Position numbers and translations under genes: made by a program
Shown here: one piece after another, positions 7,940-16,633 of the stretch
Layout: each line of letters opens with the position of its first letter
Numbering within the stretch: position 1 is the first letter of the stretch
Source: JAGNZR01 sp051656905
GTDB lineage: Bacteria; Fusobacteriota; Fusobacteriia; Fusobacteriales; Fusobacteriaceae
Assembly (NCBI GenBank): GCA_051656905.1
Contig: JBOFJQ010000039.1
Coordinates: 1 to 38,792, forward strand
Reading direction: 5' to 3'
DNA: 38,792 bases
The notes under the pieces: generated by a model
Database searches by the model: none
What the model was told of the DNA's origin: nothing
The model's input: only the letters and a program-made list of their open reading frames with translations

Positions 7940-9634
7940 TTATAATTTTTTATCGTCAATACTTAATAGCCACTCTTCTATAGAACCTATTATTGAGCTT
8001 ACACACCCATCTTTAAATGGTGATTTTAATTTAGCAAACTCCACTAAATTTAAGAATGACTTTGTTCCTCCTATGTTACACAACTCAACATAATCTCTCC
8101 ATGCACTTTCTCTATCTGTATTCATTTTTTTCCAAAATTGAAGAGCACAAATTTCAGCAAGTGTATAATCTATATAATAAAATGGTACTTCAAAGATATG
8201 TGCTTGTTGGAACCACCATCCCCCTCTCTCTAAAAAATCACACCCTTCATAATTTTTATGCGGAAGATATTCTTTTTCTAAATCTCTCCATGCTTTTCTT
8301 CTCTCAGCAGGTGTTAATTCTGGTTTTTCATATATTATATGTTGAAAAGCATCCACTGTAATTCCATAAGGAATGAATTTAATTGCTCCACCTAAATGAG
8401 TATATTTATACTTATCACTGTCTTCTTTAAAGAATGACTCCATCCATGGCCAAGTTAAAAACTCCATACTCATAGAGTGAATTTCACAGCTTTCATAAGT
8501 TGGTGCATTCAGTTCAGGTATCTCAATCCATCTAGATTTATAAAATTGAAATGCATGACCTGCTTCATGAGTTATAACATCTATATCTCCTGAAGTTCCA
8601 TTAAAATTCGAAAATATAAATGGTGATTTATACTTTGAAATATAATCGCAGTAACCTCCACCTGCTTTTCCTTTTTTATTTTCAAGATCTAAAAGTTCAT
8701 TTTCTACCATAAAATCAAAAAATTCCTTTGTTTCCATAGAAAGTTCTTTATACATCTTTTGTGCATTTTCAAGTATCCAAGTGCTATTTCCTTTAGGAGT
8801 AGGATTCCCTGATTCAAACTCAAATTTTTCATCAAAATATCTCAAAGTTTCCAGCCCTAATCTATCCTTTTGTCTATCATAAAGCTTTGTAGCTACTGGA
8901 ACAATAAATTCCTTCACTTGTTTTCTGAAATTCTCTACCATCTGTGGATTATAATCACTTCTATTCATTCTTATATATCCTAATTCTATAAAATTTTTAA
9001 ATCCAAGTTTTTTAGCTATCTTATCTCTAACTTTTACTAATTTATCAAAAATTTCATCTATTTCTGACTCTTTACTCTGAAAAAAATTATATTTTGCCTC
9101 TAATGCTTCTTTTCTAATATTTCTTTCTTTACTTAAAGCAAATGGCATTAATCCAGATATATTTCTCTCTTCCCCTTGAAAATTAATTTTTGCTGTAGCT
9201 ATTATCTTTTGATATTGAGATGAAAGTCTATTTTCCTCTTGTAAGTCTTCTATTATTAAAGGTGAAAAGCTTTTTAGTGTGTCTTCTGCTAAAAGAAAAA
9301 ATTGTTTAGTCATCTTTTCTTCTAGTTCGCTTTTAAAATTAGAATTTACTAAAGCTTCATAAAATTTAAAATCCAACTCTTTATAAAAAGGTTCATATTC
9401 ATCCCAATAGTCATTCTCTTCCTCATAAAAGCTATCCTCTGTATTAATTGTATATCTAATCATTGCTATAGACTTTAAAGATGAAATGTCACCTCTTATT
9501 TCATTAATTTTACTTATATATTTATATTGCTCCTGCATACTATTAGATGATTTTATATTGCTAATCATGTTTTCAAATTCTTCTTTTAACTTTTCATAAT
9601 TTGGTCTTTCATATTTAAATTCTGAAAATTTCAT
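7940..9634 (-). CDS. M3-family oligoendopeptidase (PepF-like)
   Basis: This is a cytoplasmic zinc metallopeptidase expected to degrade short peptides. The 564-aa protein has the HEAGH zinc motif at residues 356-360, and a downstream CEIHSMSMEF block near 384 supplies the third ligand. The HExxH placement and the mostly helical remainder fit the M3 family, and the length fits the M3 oligoendopeptidase F group. ATG at 9634 is preceded by AGGGGG and is the natural start. It appears monocistronic. A TATAAT on the minus strand at 9667-9662 may be its -10, but no good -35 is seen and it abuts the cysE terminator. Its exact peptide specificity cannot be inferred. Confidence 0.92.
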   Translation of the reverse strand: MKFSEFKYERPNYEKLKEEFENMISNIKSSNSMQEQYKYISKINEIRGDISSLKSIAMIRYTINTEDSFYEEENDYWDEYEPFYKELDFKFYEALVNSNFKSELEEKMTKQFFLLAEDTLKSFSPLIIEDLQEENRLSSQYQKIIATAKINFQGEERNISGLMPFALSKERNIRKEALEAKYNFFQSKESEIDEIFDKLVKVRDKIAKKLGFKNFIELGYIRMNRSDYNPQMVENFRKQVKEFIVPVATKLYDRQKDRLGLETLRYFDEKFEFESGNPTPKGNSTWILENAQKMYKELSMETKEFFDFMVENELLDLENKKGKAGGGYCDYISKYKSPFIFSNFNGTSGDIDVITHEAGHAFQFYKSRWIEIPELNAPTYESCEIHSMSMEFLTWPWMESFFKEDSDKYKYTHLGGAIKFIPYGITVDAFQHIIYEKPELTPAERRKAWRDLEKEYLPHKNYEGCDFLERGGWWFQQAHIFEVPFYYIDYTLAEICALQFWKKMNTDRESAWRDYVELCNIGGTKSFLNLVEFAKLKSPFKDGCVSSIIGSIEEWLLSIDDKKL

Positions 9635-9678
9635 CTTTTCCCCCTATATTCTTTATTAATTATTATACTTTAAATTTT

Positions 9679-9710
9679 AAAAAAAACTACTATTAGATTT
9701 ATAGTAGTTT
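9679..9710 (-). terminator. intrinsic terminator of cysK-cysE
   Basis: A perfect 10-bp stem (9684-9693 with 9701-9710) with a 7-nt loop is followed on the minus strand by eight T. It sits about 60 bases after the cysE stop. Confidence 0.85.
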
Positions 9711-9767
9711 CTTCTTTATTCTCTTTTCTTGTATTTATTCTTTTAATTTTTTATTTAATTTTATTTT

Positions 9768-10286
9768 CTAAACTACTTTTTTTAAACTTTCACCTCTAAA
9801 GCCTACTATAGTTGAACCAGCTTTTACACTTTTTAATACTACTGTATTAGCCCCAACTTTTACATTTTCCTCTAAAGTTATAGGTCCTAAAATTTTTGAT
9901 CCTGCTCCTATAACAACTCTATCTTTTATAGTTGGATGTCTTTTTCCTTTATCTTTTCCTGTGCCACCTAAAGTTACTTGATGGTACATAATAACGTCAT
10001 TTCCAATTTCAGCAGTTTCTCCTATTACAACTCCCATACCATGGTCAATAAAAAATCTCTTTCCTATTTTTGCACCTGGATGAATCTCTATTCCTGTAAA
10101 AAATCTACCTAATTGAGATAAGGCTCTTGCTAAAAAAAATTGTTTTTTCTTATATAGTTTATGAGCAATTCTATGAAAAATCATTACGTGAATCGTTGGA
10201 TAAAGTAATAATACTTCTATAAATGAATTTGCTGCGGGATCTAGTTTCATTATATTTTGTATATCTTCTTTTAAATCTTTTATCAT
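9768..10286 (-). CDS. cysE: serine O-acetyltransferase
   Basis: This enzyme transfers acetyl from acetyl-CoA to L-serine, giving O-acetylserine, the substrate of the adjacent cysteine synthase. The chosen start is ATG at 10286, behind AAGGAG at 10296-10301 and 13 bases after the cysK stop. A longer reading frame running back into cysK has no SD. The 172-aa protein is the short form of the enzyme, with a helical N-terminus and then a left-handed beta-helix of hexapeptide repeats (IHPGAKIG, DHGMGVVIGETA, TLGGTG). His 82 corresponds to the catalytic His of E. coli CysE, and Glu 67 sits where E. coli has Asp 143. The C-terminus ends in Val-Val, not the Ile that docks CysE into CysK in E. coli, so complex formation is uncertain. 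Confidence 0.93.
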   Translation of the reverse strand: MIKDLKEDIQNIMKLDPAANSFIEVLLLYPTIHVMIFHRIAHKLYKKKQFFLARALSQLGRFFTGIEIHPGAKIGKRFFIDHGMGVVIGETAEIGNDVIMYHQVTLGGTGKDKGKRHPTIKDRVVIGAGSKILGPITLEENVKVGANTVVLKSVKAGSTIVGFRGESLKKVV

Positions 10287-10299
10287 ATATTTATTCTCC

Positions 10300-11211
10300 T
10301 TAATTAAAAACACCTGTTGAAAGATATTTTTCCCCACCATCTGGTGCAATAACAACTATTTTTTCACCTTTTTTCATGTTATTTGCAAGTTTTATAGCTG
10401 CGGCTACATTCGCACCAGAAGATATTCCTAAAAACAACCCTTCTTTTTCAAGTAATTCTTTTACCATTCTATATGCTTCTTCACCTGAGATAGGCACAAC
10501 TTCATCAACAACATTTGAATTATATATCTCTGGAATAAAACCTGCTCCTATACCTTGGATTACATGAGGTCCAAATTTTCCTGTTGATATAACTGCAGAT
10601 TCTTTAGGTTCAACTGCAACTACTTTTATATTAGAATTATACTCTTTTAATCTCTTACCTGTACCTGATATAGTTCCACCTGTCCCTACTCCAGCAACAA
10701 AAGCTGATATCTCTGGAATATCTTCAATTATTTCCACAGCAGTTGTCTCCTCATGAATTTGAGCATTAAACTGATTGTTAAATTGTTGTGGAACAAAATA
10801 GTTCGAATCCTCTTTAGACATCTCCATAGCTTTTTCTATAGATCCTTTCATCCCTTTAGATCCCTCTGTTAGAATAAGTTCAGCTCCATATGATTTTATA
10901 ATCTGTTTTCTCTCTTCACTCATAGTTTCAGGCATAATTATAATTACTTTATAGCCTTTTAATTTTCCTATTAAAGCTAAAGCAATTCCTGTATTTCCAC
11001 TAGTTGGTTCTACTATTACTCCACCTTTTTTTAATAATCCTAATTTTTCAGCTTGAATAATCATATTTAAAGCTGCTCTATCCTTAATGCTTCCTGTTAC
11101 ATTATATTTTTCTAATTTAACATATACTTCAGCTGAATTCTCACTTACCAATCTGTTTAATTTTATAATTGGTGTTTTCCCTACTAATTCCAAAACATTA
11201 TTGTAAATCAT
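10300..11211 (-). CDS. cysK: cysteine synthase (O-acetylserine sulfhydrylase)
   Basis: This PLP enzyme makes cysteine from O-acetylserine and sulfide. The start is ATG at 11211, preceded by GGGAGAGTGG. Upstream in-frame codons would run through the promoter. The 303-aa protein has the PLP lysine in SIKDR (Lys 43), the substrate loop SGNTG at 71-75 and the phosphate-binding GTGGT loop near residue 170. These are canonical for the CysK/CysM fold II family, and the linked cysE makes CysK most likely. Order cysK-cysE, with one SD in a 13-base gap, indicates one transcript. The upstream region holds a good sigma-70-type promoter and a tandem 22-bp repeat, which suggests regulation by sulfur or cysteine supply, although no known regulator site was recognised. 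Confidence 0.95.
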   Translation of the reverse strand: MIYNNVLELVGKTPIIKLNRLVSENSAEVYVKLEKYNVTGSIKDRAALNMIIQAEKLGLLKKGGVIVEPTSGNTGIALALIGKLKGYKVIIIMPETMSEERKQIIKSYGAELILTEGSKGMKGSIEKAMEMSKEDSNYFVPQQFNNQFNAQIHEETTAVEIIEDIPEISAFVAGVGTGGTISGTGKRLKEYNSNIKVVAVEPKESAVISTGKFGPHVIQGIGAGFIPEIYNSNVVDEVVPISGEEAYRMVKELLEKEGLFLGISSGANVAAAIKLANNMKKGEKIVVIAPDGGEKYLSTGVFN

Positions 11212-11254
11212 TTTTCCACTCTCCCAGTATGCCCATAATTTATTACATAGATAC

Positions 11255-11283
11255 ATAATAGTATTGTTTATACAAATAGTCAA
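11255..11283 (-). promoter_or_regulatory. cysK-cysE promoter
   Basis: On the minus strand, TTGACT (11283-11278), a 17-bp spacer and TATTAT (11260-11255) form a near-consensus vegetative promoter. Transcription would start near 11248, about 37 bases before the ATG. Confidence 0.75.
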
Positions 11284-11308
11284 GAATATTCTTTATAAAA
11301 TTAGTCAA
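11262..11308 (-). repeat. 22-bp direct repeat over the cysK promoter, possible operator
   Basis: Two copies read on the minus strand, 11308-11287 and 11283-11262, are identical at 19 of 22 positions. Both begin TTGACTA and end AATA, and they repeat at a 25-bp period. The downstream copy contains the promoter -35 and most of the spacer. The upstream copy has no -10 behind it. That layout fits a regulator binding two sites. Confidence 0.6.
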
Positions 11309-11312
11309 AAAT

Positions 11313-11360
11313 AAAAAAATAGATGAAAAGCCCATATTTTAGTCTTTTTCATCTATTTTT
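11313..11360 (-). terminator. intrinsic terminator of hflX
   Basis: A stem of about 15 bp pairs 11315-11330 with 11344-11360, with one extra T in the 3' arm. On the minus strand a seven-T run follows. It lies 30 bases past the hflX stop and just upstream of the cysK promoter region. Confidence 0.75.
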
Positions 11361-11388
11361 AATTAATTTTTTTTATTGTAAATTAATT

Positions 11389-13197
11389 TTAATTACTTAA
11401 CTCTTTAACTAGATACTGCTTACATTTTCCATAAGCTTCATTATTTACATTAGCAATTATTTTTGTCCCTTCACCTTCAAACTCTTCACTGTCTATAATA
11501 GAATTTCTATGAAGATATGCTACTACTGCTCCCTCTGAATAAGGTATTAAGTATTCACATTTCTTTATCGTTTTAGGTAACATTCCACATAACATATCTA
11601 GTAATAATTCTAAATTGATATTTCTAAAAGCACTAATAGGAACTATAGGGTATCTTTTATACTCCTCTTGAAGTTTTAATATCTCTTCTTCAGAAGTTAT
11701 ATCTATTTTATTAAGAGCTAAAATTGTTGGCTTATCTCCAACTCCTAGCTCATCTAAAACCTCTTCAACAGCTTTTATTTGCTCTCTTACTGTTTCGCTT
11801 GATGAATCTACTACATGAACTATAACATCTGAGAAAATAACCTCTTCCAGTGTTGATTTAAAAGCCTCAACTAAATCATGAGGAAGTTTTCTAACAAAAC
11901 CTACTGTATCTGTTAAAGATGCTAATCTCTTATCTGGTAGTATTATAGAACGTGTCGTTGTATCAAGAGTTGCAAAAAGCAAGTTTTCTGCAAAAACATT
12001 TTCTTTTTTTGTTGCATTGTCCCCTGGATATAGGTCTACAATTGCGTTACGCAATGAAGATTTTCCAGCATTTGTGTATCCCGCAAGAGAGATCTTTGGT
12101 ATTCCTGATTCATCTCTTCTCTCTCTTTGAACACCTCTAGTCTTTCTTATTTTTTCAAGTTCTTCTTTTAAATCATAGATATTCTCTCTTATTCTTCTTC
12201 TATCTATCTCTAGCTTTTTCTCTCCAGGTCCTTTTGTTCCTATTCCTCCACCTGTTCTAGACATTATAGAACCTAGCCCTATAAGTCTTTGACTACGATA
12301 CTTTAACTGTGCAAGTTCAACTTGAATCTTAGCTTCTCTTGTTTTAGCACGTCTAGCAAATATTTCAAGAATAAGTGTCGTTCTATCAATTACTTTACAA
12401 CCTGTTACAAGCTCTAAATTTTTAAGCTGTAATCCCGATAACTCTTCATCAAATATTAGAAGATTAGCCCCTTTTACCTGTTGTAATAGAGATAATGATT
12501 TAGCCTTTCCTGATCCTATAAAAAACATAGAATCTTGTCTTCTTTTTTTCTGGAATAATTTATCTATAACTGCAATATTACAAGCTCTTGCAAGTTCTGC
12601 TAACTCATCTAAACTTTCTTCCGTGTCTATTCCTACAAGAATGGCAATCTCTTCATCAGATTCAATAACCTCTTTTTTTCTAAGCTCTTGCTCAACTGTT
12701 TCTAATCTATCTAAAAAATTATAATTTTCTGCATCTTCAACTGATAAAGGTCCAATCTGTTCATAACCTAAAATACCATCAACTATATTACAAAATCCAG
12801 CATGAATACCATTGATTCCCTCTTCTGTTATTCCAACAGCAAGAACTGCATCTAATTTTAATTTTATAAGAGCTGAAATATCAACACTTGAAAGATTTGA
12901 ATATCCACTTGGATGTGTATGAATAATTCTTACTCCTGAAAGTTTTCTTTCGCTTGTATTTAAAATAGGAAGTTGAACCGTTGAACTATCTCCAATTGAA
13001 ACTTCAATAACTTTTCCTTTTCTATCTATAGCTACATTTATCTCTCTATTTATTCTAAAACTCACTTCTGAAATTTGATTTATTATCTCAGTATTAAAAA
13101 GCTTACTTTTTTCTACTTTTATGTCATAAAGAGTTTTTAAACCATCTAAAACGTACTCTTTGATTCCCTCTATATTACCACTTACAACATTACTCAT
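11389..13197 (-). CDS. hflX: HflX-type ribosome-associated GTPase with N-terminal JAMM-like domain
   Basis: HflX binds the 50S subunit and splits stalled ribosomes. This copy is 602 aa, against about 430 in E. coli. Residues 185-600 hold the HflX core: the N-terminal domain with GSGKA near 228-232, then G1 GYTNAGKSS (373-381), G2 LDTTTR, G3 DTVGF (430-434) and G4 NKID (496-499). G1 has Ser where GKST is usual. The extra 180 N-terminal residues contain HTHPSG...SSVD, with His 93, His 95, Ser 103 and Asp 106. This matches the JAMM/MPN zinc motif HxHx7SxxD found in RadC and deubiquitinase-like peptidases. Upstream Glu residues at 44 or 52 could supply the catalytic acid. ATG at 13197 follows GAGGTAG. 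It lies downstream of cvfB and may share its transcript. The GTPase call is firm; JAMM activity is inference. Confidence 0.92.
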   Translation of the reverse strand: MSNVVSGNIEGIKEYVLDGLKTLYDIKVEKSKLFNTEIINQISEVSFRINREINVAIDRKGKVIEVSIGDSSTVQLPILNTSERKLSGVRIIHTHPSGYSNLSSVDISALIKLKLDAVLAVGITEEGINGIHAGFCNIVDGILGYEQIGPLSVEDAENYNFLDRLETVEQELRKKEVIESDEEIAILVGIDTEESLDELAELARACNIAVIDKLFQKKRRQDSMFFIGSGKAKSLSLLQQVKGANLLIFDEELSGLQLKNLELVTGCKVIDRTTLILEIFARRAKTREAKIQVELAQLKYRSQRLIGLGSIMSRTGGGIGTKGPGEKKLEIDRRRIRENIYDLKEELEKIRKTRGVQRERRDESGIPKISLAGYTNAGKSSLRNAIVDLYPGDNATKKENVFAENLLFATLDTTTRSIILPDKRLASLTDTVGFVRKLPHDLVEAFKSTLEEVIFSDVIVHVVDSSSETVREQIKAVEEVLDELGVGDKPTILALNKIDITSEEEILKLQEEYKRYPIVPISAFRNINLELLLDMLCGMLPKTIKKCEYLIPYSEGAVVAYLHRNSIIDSEEFEGEGTKIIANVNNEAYGKCKQYLVKELSN

Positions 13198-13266
13198 TAT
13201 CTACCTCTTCTCTTTTTTCTATTCGTTAAAATATTGAAAGATTTTTTCAAAGATTATAACCTGTTA

Positions 13267-14112
13267 TTACTCTTTTACTTTAAATCCTTTTTCTGTTTTT
13301 TCTATTAACTCTTTCTTTAATAAAGAACCAATCGCTCTCTTAAATGCTTTTTTACTCATATCAAAGAAATCTTTAATCTCTTCTGGAGATGATGAATCAT
13401 TAAATTTAAAAGCATCTTTTAAAAGTATCATTTTTTCTAAAATGAATTTTGAATCTTCGTCCATTTGCTCACTAATAACAGCTCTTGGTGATAGATCTAA
13501 TTTCCCATCCTCTCTAACTCTCATAACTCTACCAGAGAATTCATCTCCAACTTCATACTCTTTAAAACATTCACTATTTGGAATTAAACCAAAGTATCTG
13601 TCATCAACAGCAACAAAAACTCCAATCTCGTCATTAATGTTGTAAACAGTTCCTGTTACTGCATCATTTTTTTCATAATCTTTACAAGGTAATAAGAAAT
13701 TATATATTTTCATTGTAGCTGAAACTCTACCTTTACTATCTTCATAAAGACCTACTAAATATTTTTTACCTATTTCAACTTCACAATTTTGTTGTCCAAT
13801 TGGCAATAAAACATCTTTCATTAATCCCCAGTTTAAAAATGCACCAAGCTTTTCATTAATATCAACAACTTCTAATTTTGCTATTGTCCCAACTAAAGCT
13901 TCAGTTATTCTAAATGTAGCTGTTAATCTATCCTCAGAATCTTTATAGATAAGTACTTCAACTTCATCTCCTTCTCTTAAATCCTTCCCTTCTATCTCAT
14001 TGTTTGGTAATAGTATATTATCCTGTGAATCCTCAGTTCCACCATCTAAATACGCACCTACTTTTGAAAAGTTAACTATTTTTAATTTTTGTCTTTTTCC
14101 TATTTTAATCAT
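13267..14112 (-). CDS. cvfB: CvfB-like S1-domain RNA-binding protein
   Basis: The 281-aa protein matches the CvfB/YitL family: three S1-type OB-fold domains and a C-terminal winged helix. The repeated OB folds show as related segments near residues 5-70 (GAYLDGG), 72-140 (GAFLNWG) and 145-210 (GVFVAVDDRYFGLIP). The winged helix occupies about 225-280 (SSPEEIKDFFDMSKKAFKRA). In Staphylococcus the homologue binds RNA and affects virulence-gene expression. Here a general RNA-binding, post-transcriptional role is the most that can be said. ATG at 14112 is preceded by a perfect AGGAGG. It is 69 bases upstream of hflX on the same strand, and no terminator is visible between them, so co-transcription of two RNA- or ribosome-related genes is likely. 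Confidence 0.88.
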   Translation of the reverse strand: MIKIGKRQKLKIVNFSKVGAYLDGGTEDSQDNILLPNNEIEGKDLREGDEVEVLIYKDSEDRLTATFRITEALVGTIAKLEVVDINEKLGAFLNWGLMKDVLLPIGQQNCEVEIGKKYLVGLYEDSKGRVSATMKIYNFLLPCKDYEKNDAVTGTVYNINDEIGVFVAVDDRYFGLIPNSECFKEYEVGDEFSGRVMRVREDGKLDLSPRAVISEQMDEDSKFILEKMILLKDAFKFNDSSSPEEIKDFFDMSKKAFKRAIGSLLKKELIEKTEKGFKVKE

Positions 14113-14330
14113 TTTTCCTCCTAATTTATATTCAGTTTTTTTATCTCTTACAAATTTATAATAATATACTTTTGATTATCTTGAATTACTTAATTCTTCC
14201 AATTTTAGCAGCCTCTTAATCTCTTAACTAATTTATTCTATTCCAAAACTAATATTTTACTTTATTTTTTTAAGATAAGATAGTATTATTATACCATATA
14301 CTGAACCTTAATTTAAATGGAGTTTATAAA

Positions 14331-15545
14331 ATGAACATAAATTTTTTTAAAATGGAGAATTATAGTAAAACTATCCGAACAATCTTTTTAATTAATTTTA
14401 TTTCGGTACTGGCTTTCCAAGGAATTTTTAGCATTTTCACAGGTATTCATGTTAAAAATTTAGGATATGGGGAAGGCTCTTTTGGCACTTTATTGTCTTT
14501 TAATAACATATTTATTGCTGTGGGTTCTCTATCTTCAGCTTTTTTTATAAAGCAGTTCAATTTTAAAAAAACACTGGCTTTTGGTTTTTTATCCCTAGGT
14601 CTTGGTATTTTAGGTTTAGGGCTTTCTAATAATTTTGATTTTCTAATTTTTTTCTCATCTTTAATTGGCTTTGGCTACTCAATACCTTTAACTTCTATAA
14701 GCGTACTGCTCAATGATCATGCTCCTCCTGAAAAAAAGGTACAAATTTTTAGTACAAATTTTGTACTTCAAAATATTGGGGTTATTATTGGAAGCTACTC
14801 TGCTGGGAGCATCATAAAATTTCTTTCTTTTTTCATTGAAGAAAGAAATATAATTCCAACTATTTATATTCTTACATTTATAACTATATTTATAGGATTT
14901 CTTCCAATTTCTAAGTTAAATCTACACTATGAAAAAACTACTAATTTAAGTTCAAATTTCTACATTGATCTAAAAAGAATTTTCAAAGGAAAATCTTTAG
15001 AGTTTTTAAAATATAACACTCTTATTGGATTTGGAGCCGGTCTAGTTGTCCCATTTTTTAGTATTTATCTAAAATTTGCTTTAAATATAGATTCAAATAA
15101 AGTAGGTTCAATTATGGCTATTTCACAATTTGGACTTGTTATTGGTGGACTTCTTGTCCCTCACATTTCTAAAAAATTCGGTAAAGAATTTACTGTAATT
15201 TTATGTCAAGTTCTGTCAGTACCTTTTTTATTATCAATAACTTCTTTTTCAAATATTTCAATCGTTACATTTTGTTTCTTTATGAGGTCTACTTTAATGA
15301 ATTTAAACCAACCACTTATTCAAAATATTTCAATGGAATGTGTTGATAGAGAGTTAAGACCTCTTTTTAGTAGTTTTGTTTCTATCAGTTCTTACTTAAC
15401 TCGTAGTGTTAGTGTTATTCTTGCTGGATATATTATGGAACGTATATCATATAACTTACCTTATTATATAACTGTAATTTTTTACCTACTTGGAACATAT
15501 ACATTTTGGAAAGCCTTCTCTAAAAAAAAAATTAAGAAAGTATAA
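14331..15545 (+). CDS. major facilitator superfamily transporter
   Basis: This 404-aa integral membrane protein has about 12 hydrophobic segments in two halves, joined by a charged central loop near residues 195-220. That is the standard major facilitator layout. Gly-rich helices (FLSLGLGILGLGLS) and paired basic residues after the second and eighth helices fit an antiporter of the drug-efflux (DHA1-like) type, but no substrate-specific motif is recognised. ATG at 14331 follows GGAG at about 10 bases. It stands alone: the upstream 218-bp gap is shared with divergent cvfB and has only weak promoter-like elements (TTTATT, 17 bp, TATTAT at 14261-14289). The stop codon lies in the loop of its own terminator hairpin. 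Confidence 0.88.
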   Translation: MNINFFKMENYSKTIRTIFLINFISVLAFQGIFSIFTGIHVKNLGYGEGSFGTLLSFNNIFIAVGSLSSAFFIKQFNFKKTLAFGFLSLGLGILGLGLSNNFDFLIFFSSLIGFGYSIPLTSISVLLNDHAPPEKKVQIFSTNFVLQNIGVIIGSYSAGSIIKFLSFFIEERNIIPTIYILTFITIFIGFLPISKLNLHYEKTTNLSSNFYIDLKRIFKGKSLEFLKYNTLIGFGAGLVVPFFSIYLKFALNIDSNKVGSIMAISQFGLVIGGLLVPHISKKFGKEFTVILCQVLSVPFLLSITSFSNISIVTFCFFMRSTLMNLNQPLIQNISMECVDRELRPLFSSFVSISSYLTRSVSVILAGYIMERISYNLPYYITVIFYLLGTYTFWKAFSKKKIKKV

Positions 15546-15566
15546 TCTCTTTCTTAATTTTTTTTT
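15522..15566. terminator. bidirectional terminator overlapping the MFS stop codon
   Basis: A 10-bp stem (15531-15540 with 15549-15558) is extended by a run of A on the left and T on the right. The TAA stop of the MFS gene (15543-15545) is in the loop, so the last codons encode the 5' arm. The A/T flanks let it serve convergent aroF as well. Confidence 0.85.
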
Positions 15567-15599
15567 ACTAAACTTCTTATTTACTAATTTTATTATTTA

Positions 15600-16613
15600 T
15601 TAAATTTTTATATTTAAAGCTGCACCTAAAATCTTCAATTCATCCATTAACTCTTTAAATTTTTCTGGTTTTAAAGATTGAGCTCCATCACAAAGAGCTT
15701 TCGTTGGCTCATTATGTACTTCTATTATAAGTCCATCTGCACCTGCTGCTATAGAAGCTTTTGACAGTGGATTTACTAACCAGTATTTTCCTGTTGCATG
15801 ACTAGGATCTGTTATTATTGGTAAATGTGTAAGTCTTTTTAATACAGGTATCGCACTTATATCAAGAGTATTTCTTGTATATGTCTCATAAGTTCTTATC
15901 CCTCTTTCACAAAGAATAACTTTATTATTTCCACCTGCCATTATATATTCAGCTGCCATTAATAACTCTTCTATAGTAGCTGATAGTCCTCTTTTTAATA
16001 AAATAGGCTTATCCGTTTTCCCTAATTTTTTTAAAAGATCAAAGTTTTGCATATTTCTTGCACCAACTTGAATTATATCTACATCCTCTACAAATTTATC
16101 AATAAGATCTGAAGACATAATTTCACTTACTATTGGCATTCCTGTCTCTTTTCTAGCTTCTTTAAGTAATTCTAATCCTTCAAGTTCTAATCCTTGGAAA
16201 GCATACGGAGATGTTCTTGGCTTATAAGCTCCACCTCTTAATATTTTAGCTCCTGCTTCTTTTACTGATTTTGCAATAGATACTATTTGTTCTCTACTTT
16301 CTACTGAACAAGGTCCTGCCATTATAACAGTATTCCCACCACCAATTTTTATTCCGTTGATGTCTATAATAGTATCTTCCGGATGAAATGATCTGCTAGC
16401 TTTTTTATATGGTTCCTGTAATAATATAACTTTTTTAACAAAGTCATAAGATTCTATTTCATCTATGGAAATCTTATTTGTTTCTCCTAAAACTCCCAAT
16501 ACAGAAGTTGTTACTCCTACTACATAATTAGTTACTAACCCTTTTTTTTCTATTAACTCTATTAATTGATCTATCTCTTTTTTCGTTACACTTTCACTTA
16601 ATTGGATTATCAT
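15600..16613 (-). CDS. aroF: 3-deoxy-7-phosphoheptulonate (DAHP) synthase
   Basis: This enzyme condenses phosphoenolpyruvate and erythrose-4-phosphate, the first step of the shikimate pathway to aromatic amino acids. ATG at 16613 is chosen because GGAGTG lies 7-10 bases before it. A TTG 15 bases further upstream overlaps that SD. The 337-aa protein has an N-terminal ferredoxin-like regulatory domain (about 1-70) and then the TIM barrel, with AGPCSVES, KPRTSPYAF, QVGARNMQN, LKRG and DPSHATG motifs. This is the type I-beta architecture of Thermotoga DAHP synthase, in which the N-terminal domain gives feedback control by aromatic amino acids. No other shikimate genes are present. The gene follows a TraT-like lipoprotein by 20 bases and very likely shares its promoter. 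Confidence 0.93.
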   Translation of the reverse strand: MIIQLSESVTKKEIDQLIELIEKKGLVTNYVVGVTTSVLGVLGETNKISIDEIESYDFVKKVILLQEPYKKASRSFHPEDTIIDINGIKIGGGNTVIMAGPCSVESREQIVSIAKSVKEAGAKILRGGAYKPRTSPYAFQGLELEGLELLKEARKETGMPIVSEIMSSDLIDKFVEDVDIIQVGARNMQNFDLLKKLGKTDKPILLKRGLSATIEELLMAAEYIMAGGNNKVILCERGIRTYETYTRNTLDISAIPVLKRLTHLPIITDPSHATGKYWLVNPLSKASIAAGADGLIIEVHNEPTKALCDGAQSLKPEKFKELMDELKILGAALNIKI

Positions 16614-16633
16614 TTTATCACTCCTCAAATATT

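Noticed and set aside
10287..10355. N-terminal extension of CysE to 195 aa overlapping cysK
   Set aside because: The extra residues are not SAT-like, and the strong AAGGAG site directs initiation at 10286.
11212..11283. N-terminal extension of CysK to 327 aa
   Set aside because: It would translate the promoter region. The CysK fold begins at the ATG at 11211, which has its own ribosome site.
11212..11388. T-box or other cysteine riboswitch before cysK
   Set aside because: The predicted leader is only about 37 bases, and the hairpin upstream is the hflX terminator. No specifier or T-box-like conserved sequence is seen.
13235..13258. Separate hflX promoter and hairpin in the cvfB-hflX gap
   Set aside because: A TATAAT is present on the minus strand, but its -35 would lie in the cvfB coding end and is poor. 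The small inverted repeat has no T-run. Kept as a weak possibility only.
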